Shown: in pieces, positions 1 to 5,417 of the stretch | How positions within the stretch are numbered: position 1 is the first letter of the stretch | How the letters are laid out: each line of letters starts with the position of its first letter | Source: Clostridiales bacterium | GTDB lineage: Bacteria; Bacillota; Clostridia; Lachnospirales; Lachnospiraceae | NCBI GenBank assembly: GCA_015655565.1 | Contig: JAATEU010000260.1 | Location: 1 to 5,626 of the forward strand | DNA: 5,626 bases | Direction of reading: 5' to 3' | Translations under genes and position numbers: made by a program | Notes under the pieces: model-generated | What the model was told of the DNA's origin: nothing | Databases searched by the model: none | The model's input: the letters and a program-made list of their open reading frames with translations, nothing else

Positions 1-963
1 ACTGTCTATAATCTGGGAAAATGCGGCTGTGACACTAACGAATTGCTTGACATCCTGACAGACGGGGATAACGAGGATTATAATGTATATCGGTATTACA
101 TTTCGGGAAGCGATTTGATTACACTGGAGATGGGAAGCGATGATTTAATTATGGCAAGCGTGCGTTCCATTTTGAATTGTATCGGCGGAGACTTTGCCGA
201 TATGAGTAATCAGGAATTGCTGGCAATGGTGGAACCTCTTCTGAAAGGCGATATCACCGGAATTTTAGATTCCGTTGAGAGGACGGCGGGCATAAGTCTC
301 GGTAAGGAGCAGATTGAGGCAATTCAGGCGGTACTTTCCGATGAGTCGTTAAGTGTGACCATGGAGGAAGCATATAAAACCTTTTGTGATAATTTTCCGC
401 AAACCGTAAATGAGATTAGAACGGTTAATTCAACGGCTGAGTTTGTTATTCTGAACTATTATAATCCTTATAAAGACATAAATTTCAAATGGGGAGATAT
501 CAGCTATAATACTGGAGAGATAATTCAGAATGCCACTGACCGGATGAATGAATTCACGCAGAACTATTGTCAGGATAAGGACTATCTGTATGTGGATATT
601 TCCGATACTCTGACAAATATCATTGATCCGCATCCTTCAACAGCCGGTCATTTACAGATCACAGCCAAGATCATCGACGGACTGCAAAATACCGTTACAG
701 CCATTGCTCAGACTGGCGGAACTATCACGCCTTCCGGCATCAATACCGCTAAATTCAGGGATTCCCTGACGTTTTCAATTTCCGCCGACACCGGATACGA
801 GATAAACGATGTGCTGGTGGACGGGGAGAGCATCGGTTCCGTAAATACATATACATTTACGGATATAAGGGAAAATCACTGTATCATTGTAGATTTTCAG
901 GAAACGGATGGAAATACCGTTTCGTATGATCCGTTCCCAATTTACAAAGTTTTAAACCGGTAG
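1..963 (+). CDS. SGNH/GDSL-type hydrolase with C-terminal InlB B-repeat-like domain (5' end missing)
   Basis: The frame is open from base 1 to a TAG at 961-963, giving 320 residues of a longer gene; the start, any signal peptide and the nucleophile Ser of block I lie left of the window. Residue numbers count from base 1. Residues 4-19 (NLGKCGCDTNELLDIL) fit the Gly-containing block II, and residues 40-49 (ITLEMGSDDL) fit block III, where the usual GxND reads GSDD. DPHPSTAGH at residues 209-217 (Asp209, His211) fits the catalytic Asp-His block V. These blocks define esterases and lipases of the SGNH family, many of them secreted. Residues about 236-300 (GGTITPSG, GYEINDVLVDG, YTFTDI) resemble the bacterial repeat/InlB B-repeat domain found in extracellular proteins of Firmicutes. 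No LPXTG anchor or C-terminal membrane helix is visible. The substrate cannot be told. A strong terminator follows, so this ends its transcription unit. Confidence 0.82.
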   Translation, partial: TVYNLGKCGCDTNELLDILTDGDNEDYNVYRYYISGSDLITLEMGSDDLIMASVRSILNCIGGDFADMSNQELLAMVEPLLKGDITGILDSVERTAGISLGKEQIEAIQAVLSDESLSVTMEEAYKTFCDNFPQTVNEIRTVNSTAEFVILNYYNPYKDINFKWGDISYNTGEIIQNATDRMNEFTQNYCQDKDYLYVDISDTLTNIIDPHPSTAGHLQITAKIIDGLQNTVTAIAQTGGTITPSGINTAKFRDSLTFSISADTGYEINDVLVDGESIGSVNTYTFTDIRENHCIIVDFQETDGNTVSYDPFPIYKVLNR

Positions 964-986
964 ATTGATCAGAATAATTTATTCCT

Positions 987-1036
987 TACGCCAAATTAGT
1001 ATCCGGGAGGGTACTGGTTTGGCGTATACATTTTTT
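987..1036 (+). terminator. intrinsic terminator of the SGNH hydrolase gene
   Basis: An outer stem TACGCCAAA (987-995) pairs perfectly with TTTGGCGTA (1018-1026). An inner stem AGTATCC (998-1004) pairs with GGGTACT (1008-1014) with one G-T wobble. A run of six T follows at 1031-1036 after the short ATACA. It lies 23 bases after the hydrolase stop codon. Confidence 0.85.
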
Positions 1037-1165
1037 AACTTGAAGAGCCTGCTCCGACCGGTGTTGCCGATTTGTATTAATCTGCACTGATACAGGGTAT
1101 GGGTTATATTTTACCTGTTTTTCTAAGATTATAAATGTGATTCTTTCCAATTGAACAATAGTCGA
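1037..1165. other. unrecognised noncoding stretch
   Basis: I see no gene, no strong palindrome and no convincing promoter here. It lies between the hydrolase terminator and the first recognisable codons of the beta-lactamase-family remnant. It may hold unrecognisably decayed parts of that gene. Confidence 0.4.
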
Positions 1166-1573
1166 GGACCTTTGTTAGCACCTATGGGCAGTGAAGAATA
1201 CAAAACGACCCGCAAGGGGTAAATACAGCAGGCTGGGGTCTTACCTTGACCCCTATGGATATGGCAAAAATAGGTCAATTGTACTTAGATGGAGGAATAT
1301 GGAAGGGCAAACAAATTATACCGGCATGGTGGATAGATGAGAGTACAAAGGAACATAGTCGATGGGGAAGGCTGTCGTATGGCTATCTGTGGTGGATTAT
1401 TGATGATAAAGAACAATATCTATGCAGCTTTGGGAGATGGAGGAAATGTGATTTATGTCAATACAAAGAAAAAAATGGTAGTTTCTATTGCTTCTCTTTC
1501 TATGCCACGTGCTAAGGATAGAATAAAACTTATTAAAGAGTATATTGAACCAATGTTTGAGAATTGTGTATAG
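1166..1573 (+). pseudogene. serine beta-lactamase-family (class C/PBP4*-like) remnant, C-terminal half, frameshifted
   Basis: Residues read from 1204 as NDPQGVNTAGWGLTLTPMDM, followed by AKIGQLYLDGG, IIPAWWI and YGYLWWI. This is the typical C-terminal half of the beta-lactamase/serine hydrolase family (Pfam PF00144). At about 1411-1418 the homology moves to the next frame, where it continues IYAALGDGGNVIYVNTKKK and ends EYIEPMFENCV with a stop at 1571-1573. GDGGN sits where the family has its conserved Gly-rich strand. One extra base (or two lost) in GAACAATATC would explain the shift. Upstream, LLAPMGSEEYK in another frame (1172-1204) looks like the preceding piece, implying a second small lesion near 1204. 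The SxxK and YxN catalytic motifs are absent because the N-terminal half is missing. The family includes resistance enzymes as well as peptidases and esterases, so a resistance role is not proven. It cannot make an active protein. Confidence 0.85.
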
Positions 1574-1676
1574 CGATGCTGAGGTTATCGAATATGGAAT
1601 CGTTTATATGCATATTCTTATAATCGCGTTTATTCTGGCTGCATTGCTTGGACCTACACAAGCTATGGTTACAGGT
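1557..1676 (+). pseudogene. possible membrane transporter scrap (MATE-like)
   Basis: One frame reads LRIVYSDAEVIEYGIVYMHI and then a hydrophobic run, IAFILAALLGPTQAMVTG. The pattern 'D-x-EVI-x-YG-x-x-Y' followed by a membrane helix recalls the middle of MATE-family efflux proteins, but only about 40 residues remain and no diagnostic motif is present. It overlaps the end of the beta-lactamase remnant in a different frame and stops being transporter-like at about 1676, exactly where the minus-strand BlaI remnant begins. An unrelated membrane protein is equally possible. Confidence 0.3.
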
Positions 1677-1813
1677 TGGATGGCAAGAAGTTGCCTTTGT
1701 CAATTTTTCTGTTATTTCTTTTCTGTTATTTCATTTGTACTTATGGGGAAATGTTTCCACACTACCTTCATCACCTCAAATTCAGCTTCTGAAATCTGTG
1801 GTAAAGCTGTCAC
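1677..1813 (-). pseudogene. blaI: BlaI/MecI-family repressor, 5' fragment broken by a 14-bp tandem duplication
   Basis: Reading the minus strand from GTG at 1813-1811 gives VTALPQISEAEFEVMKVVWK, then HFPISTNEITEK. This is the N-terminal winged-helix start of BlaI/MecI repressors (Pfam PF03965), which are about 120-130 residues long and control beta-lactamase genes. A ribosome binding site AAGGAGGG (1828-1821) sits 7 bases upstream of the GTG, which fixes the start. After EK the frame hits TAA because the 14-base unit GAAATAACAGAAAA is exactly doubled (plus-strand copies 1705-1718 and 1719-1732). Removing one copy restores ...EITEKLTKATSCHP, the expected continuation. Homology ends at about 1677, so roughly two thirds of the gene, including the dimerisation and protease-cleavage region, is gone. 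It is not functional. It lies beside, and opposite to, the beta-lactamase-family remnant. Confidence 0.85.
1705..1732. repeat. perfect 14-bp tandem duplication (TTTTCTGTTATTTC x2)
   Basis: Bases 1705-1718 and 1719-1732 are identical. The duplication lies inside the blaI remnant and shifts its frame to a TAA, because 14 is not a multiple of three. It is consistent with replication slippage. Confidence 0.95.
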
Positions 1814-1820
1814 AATGAGT

Positions 1821-1845
1821 CCCTCCTTAAATCTTACAGTTGTAA
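1821..1845 (-). promoter_or_regulatory. BlaI-type operator and ribosome binding site of the blaI remnant
   Basis: TTACAGTTGTAA at 1834-1845 is a dyad with half-sites TTACA and TGTAA around two central bases. It fits the TACAnnTGTA core of BlaI/MecI operators. It lies between the promoter hexamers and the ribosome binding site (1821-1828), where an autoregulatory operator is expected. The match to the operator is by memory of the consensus, not by search. Confidence 0.6.
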
Positions 1846-1852
1846 TAAAAAT

Positions 1853-1878
1853 ATTATAACTTTTGCCATCATTGTCAA
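1853..1878 (-). promoter_or_regulatory. relic promoter of blaI
   Basis: On the minus strand a consensus -35 TTGACA (1878-1873) and a consensus -10 TATAAT (1858-1853) precede the operator. The spacer is only 14 bases, shorter than the 16-18 of sigma-A promoters, so it is either damaged or uses a neighbouring -10 such as TAATAT at a 16-base spacing. The -35 lies almost at the junction with the next remnant. Confidence 0.4.
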
Positions 1879-1881
1879 TGA

Positions 1882-1980
1882 AAGAAAACACTGGATCATA
1901 TCAATGTTTTTGAAGATGGAACGCTTCGGGTGGTGTTTCTGGAAGGAACGGAGATTGAATGTAAAAGTGAAGAGGAGTAA
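1882..1980 (+). pseudogene. C-terminal scrap of a probable serine site-specific recombinase
   Basis: The last 32 codons before TAA at 1978-1980 read KKTLDHINVFEDGTLRVVFL and then EGTEIECKSEEE. The pattern 'hydrophobic-D-x-I-x-V-(5)-G-x-hydrophobic-F-L-x-GTEIEC' resembles the extreme C-termini of large serine recombinases of Firmicutes mobile elements. No catalytic or DNA-binding domain is present; the frame meets TGA at 1879-1881. A terminator directly follows, as expected for the true 3' end of a gene. The assignment rests on a short tail and is tentative. Confidence 0.45.
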
Positions 1981-1985
1981 GAAAA

Positions 1986-2022
1986 GGTGCCGATTGGGAA
2001 TGAGTCCTGATTGGCTTTTTTT
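1986..2022 (+). terminator. intrinsic terminator after the recombinase scrap
   Basis: GCCGATTGGG (1989-1998) pairs with CCTGATTGGC (2006-2015) over ten positions, three of them G-T wobbles. The loop is AATGAGT and seven T follow at 2016-2022. It begins a few bases after the TAA at 1978-1980. Confidence 0.75.
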
Positions 2023-2237
2023 CATGCTCTTTTTCAGATAGTAAAAATAGGGCGGATGTGGTAAAATAGCATGAGTAGGAAGCAGATAGAACTGCCACTG
2101 AAAGACGGTGAGAATTTGTCTGAAAGAAAAGACCAAGTCGGTATTGACGGAGAGAAGAATACAGAAGGAATCACTCTAAAAGTTTTCTTTGGGAAATTTG
2201 TGTTTAGTAGCGCAGATGCTGAATGGGAAAGGTGCGG
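2023..2237. other. unrecognised, probably decayed coding DNA upstream of the RloB remnant
   Basis: A frame with ATG at 2071 runs on to 2343, but it crosses the RloB start, has only a weak ribosome binding site and matches no family I know. In a second frame the last codons before TAA at 2255-2257 read MLNGKGADGEQAE and overlap the RloB ATG (2238), as the end of an upstream operon partner would. RloB genes are often preceded by an AAA-ATPase gene (RloA type); whether this is its decayed end cannot be told from sequence alone. Confidence 0.25.
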
Positions 2238-2846
2238 ATGGGGAACAAGCAGAGTAATAAGCCAAGTGACAGGCGGGCAGGAAAAAGAAAAGACCGCAAT
2301 CAGAAGATTGGAACCAGAATACAGGAGCTTGGCTACTATCTGATGGTTAAAGATACGGCAGCAACGGAAAAGAATTATTTTTAAGGATTGCATGACAGTA
2401 TTCCGGCAGCGCTGAAAGACAGACTTATTATTAAAGTAGAGAAAGCAAACACTATTGAATTAGTAGAGCGGGCTTTGAAACTTAGGGGTAAGGAGTCACA
2501 GTACCGTATCCCGTGGATTGTTTTTGATAGAGATCAAGTAAAGGACTTTGATGAAATTATTCAGACTGCACAGCGTAATAAAGTAAATGCAGGATGGTTA
2601 AATCCCTGTTTTGAGATATGGATGTACGCTTATTTTGAAGAACTGCCAGTAATCAGCGAGTCAACAAATATTGCAGAATACTTGGTAGATAAATCAATAA
2701 CAATAATTAGAAACATGGGTGAATTTACACTCCATGATGAAGTTCATTCTTTTCATATGCTTTTTATAATAGAGAAACTTATCCCTGTGTCAATGCGAGT
2801 GAAAAGGTATTTCAAATCTGCGATGACAATCAGTGGAAATATCTGA
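2238..2846 (+). pseudogene. RloB-family protein, interrupted by a TAA codon and degenerate at the 3' end
   Basis: From ATG at 2238 the protein begins MGNKQSNKPSDRRAGKRKDR, a basic start typical of RloB-like proteins (Pfam PF13707), then GYYLMVKDTAATEKNYF. Codon 49 (2382-2384) is TAA where the family usually has Glu; the same frame continues GLHDSIPAALKDRLIIKVEK. Next come the conserved PWIVFDRDQVKDFDEI (acidic pair Asp97 and Asp99) and NPCFEIWMYAYF (Glu126, Trp128), a TOPRIM-like layout. RloB proteins occur in restriction-linked and anti-phage islands, usually with an ATPase partner; their activity is poorly defined. After about base 2670 the C-terminal Cys/His-containing half is no longer recognisable, although the frame stays open to a TGA at 2844-2846. 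The part after the stop could restart from TTG at 2388 as 152 residues, but it lacks the first acidic motif and the C-terminus. I judge it dead. Confidence 0.75.
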
Positions 2847-2931
2847 TTCGGACGAGAGTATTCCATCAGTGGTAACGGAGTTTCATTTACTGAAAGAATG
2901 CGAAGTAAAAAACCAGCAGAAAGTTGATTAA
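2768..2931 (+). pseudogene. transposase scrap, frameshifted
   Basis: One frame from 2768 reads RETYPCVNASEKVFQICDDN, then QWKYLIR. At about 2850 the homology moves to another frame reading DESIPSVVTEFHLLKECEV up to TAA at 2929-2931. The combination 'hydrophobic-C-x-x-(N/H)-x-W-K-Y-L-I-R' followed by 'SIPSV-x-x-E' recalls DDE transposases common in Clostridia (IS4-like or related), near the second catalytic Asp. A one-base deletion in the Arg codon would explain the shift. Only about 50 residues remain and no inverted ends are visible, so the element family is uncertain. It overlaps the open tail of the RloB frame, suggesting the element inserted into that gene. Confidence 0.45.
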
Positions 2932-2951
2932 AGTGGGAAAATGTATATAAT
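2924..2951 (+). promoter_or_regulatory. sigma-A-type promoter of the two-component operon
   Basis: TTGATT (2924-2929, four of six to consensus) is 16 bases upstream of a perfect TATAAT (2946-2951), placing the transcript start near 2958. The -35 lies in the last codons of the transposase scrap. An AGTATT-ACC-AATACT dyad (2953-2967) covers the predicted start. Confidence 0.55.
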
Positions 2952-2994
2952 AAGTATTACCAATACTATTAGCTGATGCCCGGAAGAGCATTTC

Positions 2995-3000
2995 AGGAGG
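2995..3000 (+). promoter_or_regulatory. ribosome binding site of the LytTR regulator gene
   Basis: AGGAGG lies 6 bases upstream of ATG at 3007 and fixes that start codon. Confidence 0.85.
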
Positions 3001-3006
3001 AATACA

Positions 3007-3717
3007 ATGATAAATATTGCCATAGTCGAAGATGATGGGAAATATATGCAGCAATTATGCGAATTTGTTAAGCAATATACAGAAGAAAATAAGGAAATAA
3101 TTAATATAGAGACGTTTTTGGACGGTGATGATATTGTATATGAATATAAGGCAGTTTATGATATCATATTTATGGATATTCAAATGAAGATAATGGATGG
3201 GATGAAGGCTGCTCAGAATATTCGAAAGATGGATGAAAATGTTATTCTGATTTTTATAACTAATATGGCACAGTACGCAATACAGGGATATTCAGTAAAT
3301 GCGATGGATTTTGTATTAAAACCTGTATCATACTTTGCTTTTTCGGAGGAACTTGCCAAAGCAATCAGAAGGCTGAAGGAAAGAACAAGGGCATATCTTA
3401 TGATTAAGCAGGAGGCAGGAATGCTGCGGTTGGATGTTTCTCAAATAACATATATTGAAAGCCAAGGGCATAAAATTTTTATTCATACGGAAAAAGGTAT
3501 TTACAAGATGATAGAAACTATGAAGAATATGGAGCAACAGCTGGTGAAGCATAGATTTTCCAGATGTAACAACTGCTATCTGGTTAATCTGAAATATGTA
3601 GAAAACATTCAGCAGAATATGGTTACGGTGGCTGGAGAGAAACTTCAGATCAGCCGTTCGAGAAAAAAGGGCTTTATGGATGACATTACAGATTTTGTGG
3701 GAGGCGAGGTTATATGA
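3007..3717 (+). CDS. LytTR-family response regulator (AgrA/ComE-like)
   Basis: A complete 236-residue protein of the usual length for AgrA/ComE-type regulators. Residues 1-122 are a receiver domain: the acidic patch is IVEDD (Glu8-Asp10), the phosphoacceptor Asp57 lies in FMDIQM, the switch Thr is Thr85 in FITN, and the conserved Lys-Pro pair is Lys105-Pro106. Residues about 134-232 are a LytTR DNA-binding domain, recognised by ITYIESQGHKIFIHT, the basic stretch HRFSRCNNCYLVNLKYV and LQISRSRKK near the end. Such regulators are phosphorylated by a partner kinase and bind paired direct repeats upstream of peptide, bacteriocin or virulence genes. The partner kinase overlaps by 4 bp (ATGA), so the two are translationally coupled. 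Its own promoter lies at 2924-2951. No peptide pheromone gene is adjacent, so the regulated pathway is unknown. All key residues are present. Confidence 0.94.
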   Translation: MINIAIVEDDGKYMQQLCEFVKQYTEENKEIINIETFLDGDDIVYEYKAVYDIIFMDIQMKIMDGMKAAQNIRKMDENVILIFITNMAQYAIQGYSVNAMDFVLKPVSYFAFSEELAKAIRRLKERTRAYLMIKQEAGMLRLDVSQITYIESQGHKIFIHTEKGIYKMIETMKNMEQQLVKHRFSRCNNCYLVNLKYVENIQQNMVTVAGEKLQISRSRKKGFMDDITDFVGGEVI

Positions 3718-5024
3718 TGACTATACCGGATATTCCCCGCCTGTATACGGCATTCAATGAGTGGGCCGGTTGTGTCGTGTATATTCTGATTATGAAAAAA
3801 CGCTTTTCGGGTATAAAGCTGGTATTCCTTCTGATAACGACCTTAATACTGCAGTGTTCCCTGCAGTATGCGAATGGATACCTTCCATTGGCTATGTGGA
3901 TTCCTGGAATGGTAACTGCAATGCTTTTTATGTATCTGTACATTTTTGTTTGCTGTGATTTATCGTCACTTGATGCAGGGGCTTGTTGCGCCAGAGCATT
4001 TGTACTAGCTGAATTTGCGGCATCATTTGAATGGCAGGTATATGTATTCTTTGCAGAGCAGGGGATATGGGCAGAGTGGGTATCCGTGATTTTCATGCTG
4101 ATATTTAATGGCATAATTTATTCTGTTGTTTATATACTGGAATCTCGTCATATGTCGAAGGGTAAGAAGCTGGGGGTAACAAGCTGGGAGTTTTTCAGTT
4201 CTGTATTGATTGCTCTGGCTGCCTTTTTAATGAGTAATATCAGCTTTGTTTATACGGATACGCCGTTCAGTACAGGGGTGGAGGCGGGGATTTTATATAT
4301 CCGTACATTGGTTGACTTCGCAGGTTTTGTCATGCTTTATGCCCAACAGGATAAATGGCAGGAACTACATATGAGGCAGGAATTGAAGGCTATTAACCGT
4401 ATTCTAATGCAGCAGTATGAGCAATATCAGTTGTCCAGGGATAATATAGAGTTGCTTAATAGGAAATATCATGACCTAAAGCATCAGATCAATGTCATAC
4501 GGACGGAAAGTGATCCGGAGAAAAAGGAGGCATATCTTGAGGAAATGGAAACTGGTATCAAAATGTATGAAGCCCAGAATAAGACAGGGAACAGTGTACT
4601 GGATACTATTCTGACGAGTAAAAATATGTACTGTATGCAGCATGATATCAATTTTACCTGTGTAGCGGATGGAACACTTCTGTCTTCAATGGATGTTATG
4701 GATATCTGTACGATTTTTGGTAATGTTCTGGATAATGCTGTTGAGTGTGTAGAACAGTTGGAGGATCCCAACCTGCGCTTAATACGTACCGCTGTATTTG
4801 CACAGAATAGTTTTCTGATGATACGTATTGAGAATTATTATGAGACGGAACTGACGATGGATGATGGACTTCCCGTCACAACAAAAGATGATAAAAGATT
4901 CCATGGTTATGGTATTAAGAGTATTCGTATAGCTGTCGAAAAATATGAGGGAACCATGACTATTCATACCGAGAATCATTGGTTCACGGTGCGAATATTG
5001 ATTCCTATGTCTGAGAAGAGATAA
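3714..5024 (+). CDS. AgrC-like sensor histidine kinase (GHKL ATPase type)
   Basis: A complete 436-residue protein. Residues 1-211 are membrane-embedded, with about six or seven hydrophobic segments (near 14-27, 34-50, 58-80, 95-113, 122-142, 160-180 and 191-210) and no large extracellular loop, as in peptide-sensing AgrC/HPK10 kinases. Residues 215-265 form a helical dimerisation region carrying the H box RKYHDLKHQ with phosphoacceptor His253. Residues about 290-436 are the GHKL ATPase: TGNSVLDTIL, N box FGNVLDNAVE (Asn337, Asn341) and glycine-rich HGYGIKSI (397-404). The signal is probably extracellular or membrane-derived, but the ligand is unknown and no precursor gene lies in the window. 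The ATG at 3714 is preferred because GGAGG (3700-3704) lies 9 bases upstream and the ATG overlaps the regulator's TGA. A second ATG at 3717 is possible. It is expected to phosphorylate Asp57 of the upstream regulator. Confidence 0.93.
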   Translation: MMTIPDIPRLYTAFNEWAGCVVYILIMKKRFSGIKLVFLLITTLILQCSLQYANGYLPLAMWIPGMVTAMLFMYLYIFVCCDLSSLDAGACCARAFVLAEFAASFEWQVYVFFAEQGIWAEWVSVIFMLIFNGIIYSVVYILESRHMSKGKKLGVTSWEFFSSVLIALAAFLMSNISFVYTDTPFSTGVEAGILYIRTLVDFAGFVMLYAQQDKWQELHMRQELKAINRILMQQYEQYQLSRDNIELLNRKYHDLKHQINVIRTESDPEKKEAYLEEMETGIKMYEAQNKTGNSVLDTILTSKNMYCMQHDINFTCVADGTLLSSMDVMDICTIFGNVLDNAVECVEQLEDPNLRLIRTAVFAQNSFLMIRIENYYETELTMDDGLPVTTKDDKRFHGYGIKSIRIAVEKYEGTMTIHTENHWFTVRILIPMSEKR

Positions 5025-5054
5025 TATCAAATAGCAAAAAAAGCATAAACCAGG

Positions 5055-5101
5055 AAAAAAATGAGCATTCTGACTTCGGCGTAAGGCAGGATGCTTTTTT
5101 T
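5055..5101 (+). terminator. intrinsic terminator of the two-component operon
   Basis: AGCATTCTG (5064-5072) pairs with CAGGATGCT (5087-5095) with one G-T wobble. Inside, CTT (5074-5076) pairs with AAG (5083-5085) around CGGCGT. Seven T follow (5095-5101) and seven A precede (5055-5061), so it could stop transcription from either side. Confidence 0.85.
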
Positions 5102-5133
5102 GTATCCCATACAATAAAACCACCTGCTATGCA

Positions 5134-5154
5134 GGCAATGTCGTCAACTTAAGA
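5134..5154 (+). repeat. left terminal inverted repeat (21 bp perfect)
   Basis: Identical to the reverse complement of 5418-5438; the core is AATGTCGTCAACTTAAG. If the outer extension is counted, 5120-5154 matches the reverse complement of 5418-5452 at 30 of 35 positions. Confidence 0.9.
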
Positions 5155-5235
5155 AAAAATTCAAAAAGTACCTGACAAATTAATTTTAAAATGGCGCTTT
5201 GCGTTTATTATAAACTTTTATACGCGAGGTGCTTT

Positions 5236-5391
5236 ATGAATTTAAGTGATATCGTTTCATCCATTATTACGTCTGCGAGCCATTTTATTTATTCCCAGGA
5301 ATATGCGGATCAATATCGCATTAAAAATGCTTTTACCCGCTCCAGAAAACTTTCTTTTTCCAATATTCTCTTTTTACAAAAAGAGTGGTAA
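5236..5391 (+). pseudogene. IS4-family transposase, N-terminal fragment
   Basis: ATG at 5236 has GAGGTG 5 bases upstream (5225-5230) and starts MNLSDIVSSIITSASHFIYS, then EYADQYRIKNAFTRSRKLSF. 'FTR-x-RKL-x-F' is the well-known N-terminal signature of IS4-family transposases, whose full length is about 400 or more residues. Here the frame ends at TAA (5389-5391) after 51 codons, with KEW as the last residues. The DDE catalytic domain is absent. The fragment lies wholly inside the inverted repeats and is the relic coding part of the MITE-like element. The frame also extends upstream to a possible ATG at 5191, which lacks a ribosome binding site. Confidence 0.75.
5368..5385. repeat. perfect 8-bp palindrome at the likely deletion junction
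   Basis: CTCTTTTT (5368-5375) and AAAAAGAG (5378-5385) are separated by AC. It lies where the N-terminal transposase frame gives way to the C-terminal one, so it marks, or helped create, the internal deletion. Confidence 0.7.
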
Positions 5392-5417
5392 TTCGCCTTT
5401 TACTATCACTTTTAAAA

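Noticed and set aside
1834..1845. ACAGTTGTA as a LytTR-type binding repeat for the neighbouring regulator
   Set aside because: There is a single copy without a spaced partner, and the symmetric TTACA-nn-TGTAA form just upstream of blaI fits a BlaI operator better.
1545..1859. Open plus-strand frame of 104 codons that could be called a hypothetical membrane protein
   Set aside because: Its first 44 residues look like a transporter scrap, while the rest is the antisense of the blaI remnant and its operator. It is a chance fusion, not a gene.
2071..2343. Plus-strand frame of 90 codons
   Set aside because: It runs out of frame across the start of the RloB remnant, has a weak ribosome binding site and no recognisable family.
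1834..2393. Overlapping minus-strand frames of 65-119 codons
   Set aside because: They are antisense to the recombinase, terminator and RloB remnants, with low-complexity hydrophobic and basic content and no ribosome binding sites.
2971..2994. CTGATGC...GCATTTCAG in the leader of the regulator gene as a riboswitch or attenuator
   Set aside because: The stem is only about four pairs with a mismatch, there is no T tract, and the leader is about 50 bases, too short for a known riboswitch.
3710..4114. Minus-strand frame of 134 codons
   Set aside because: It is antisense to the membrane domain of the sensor kinase, which is strongly supported on the plus strand.
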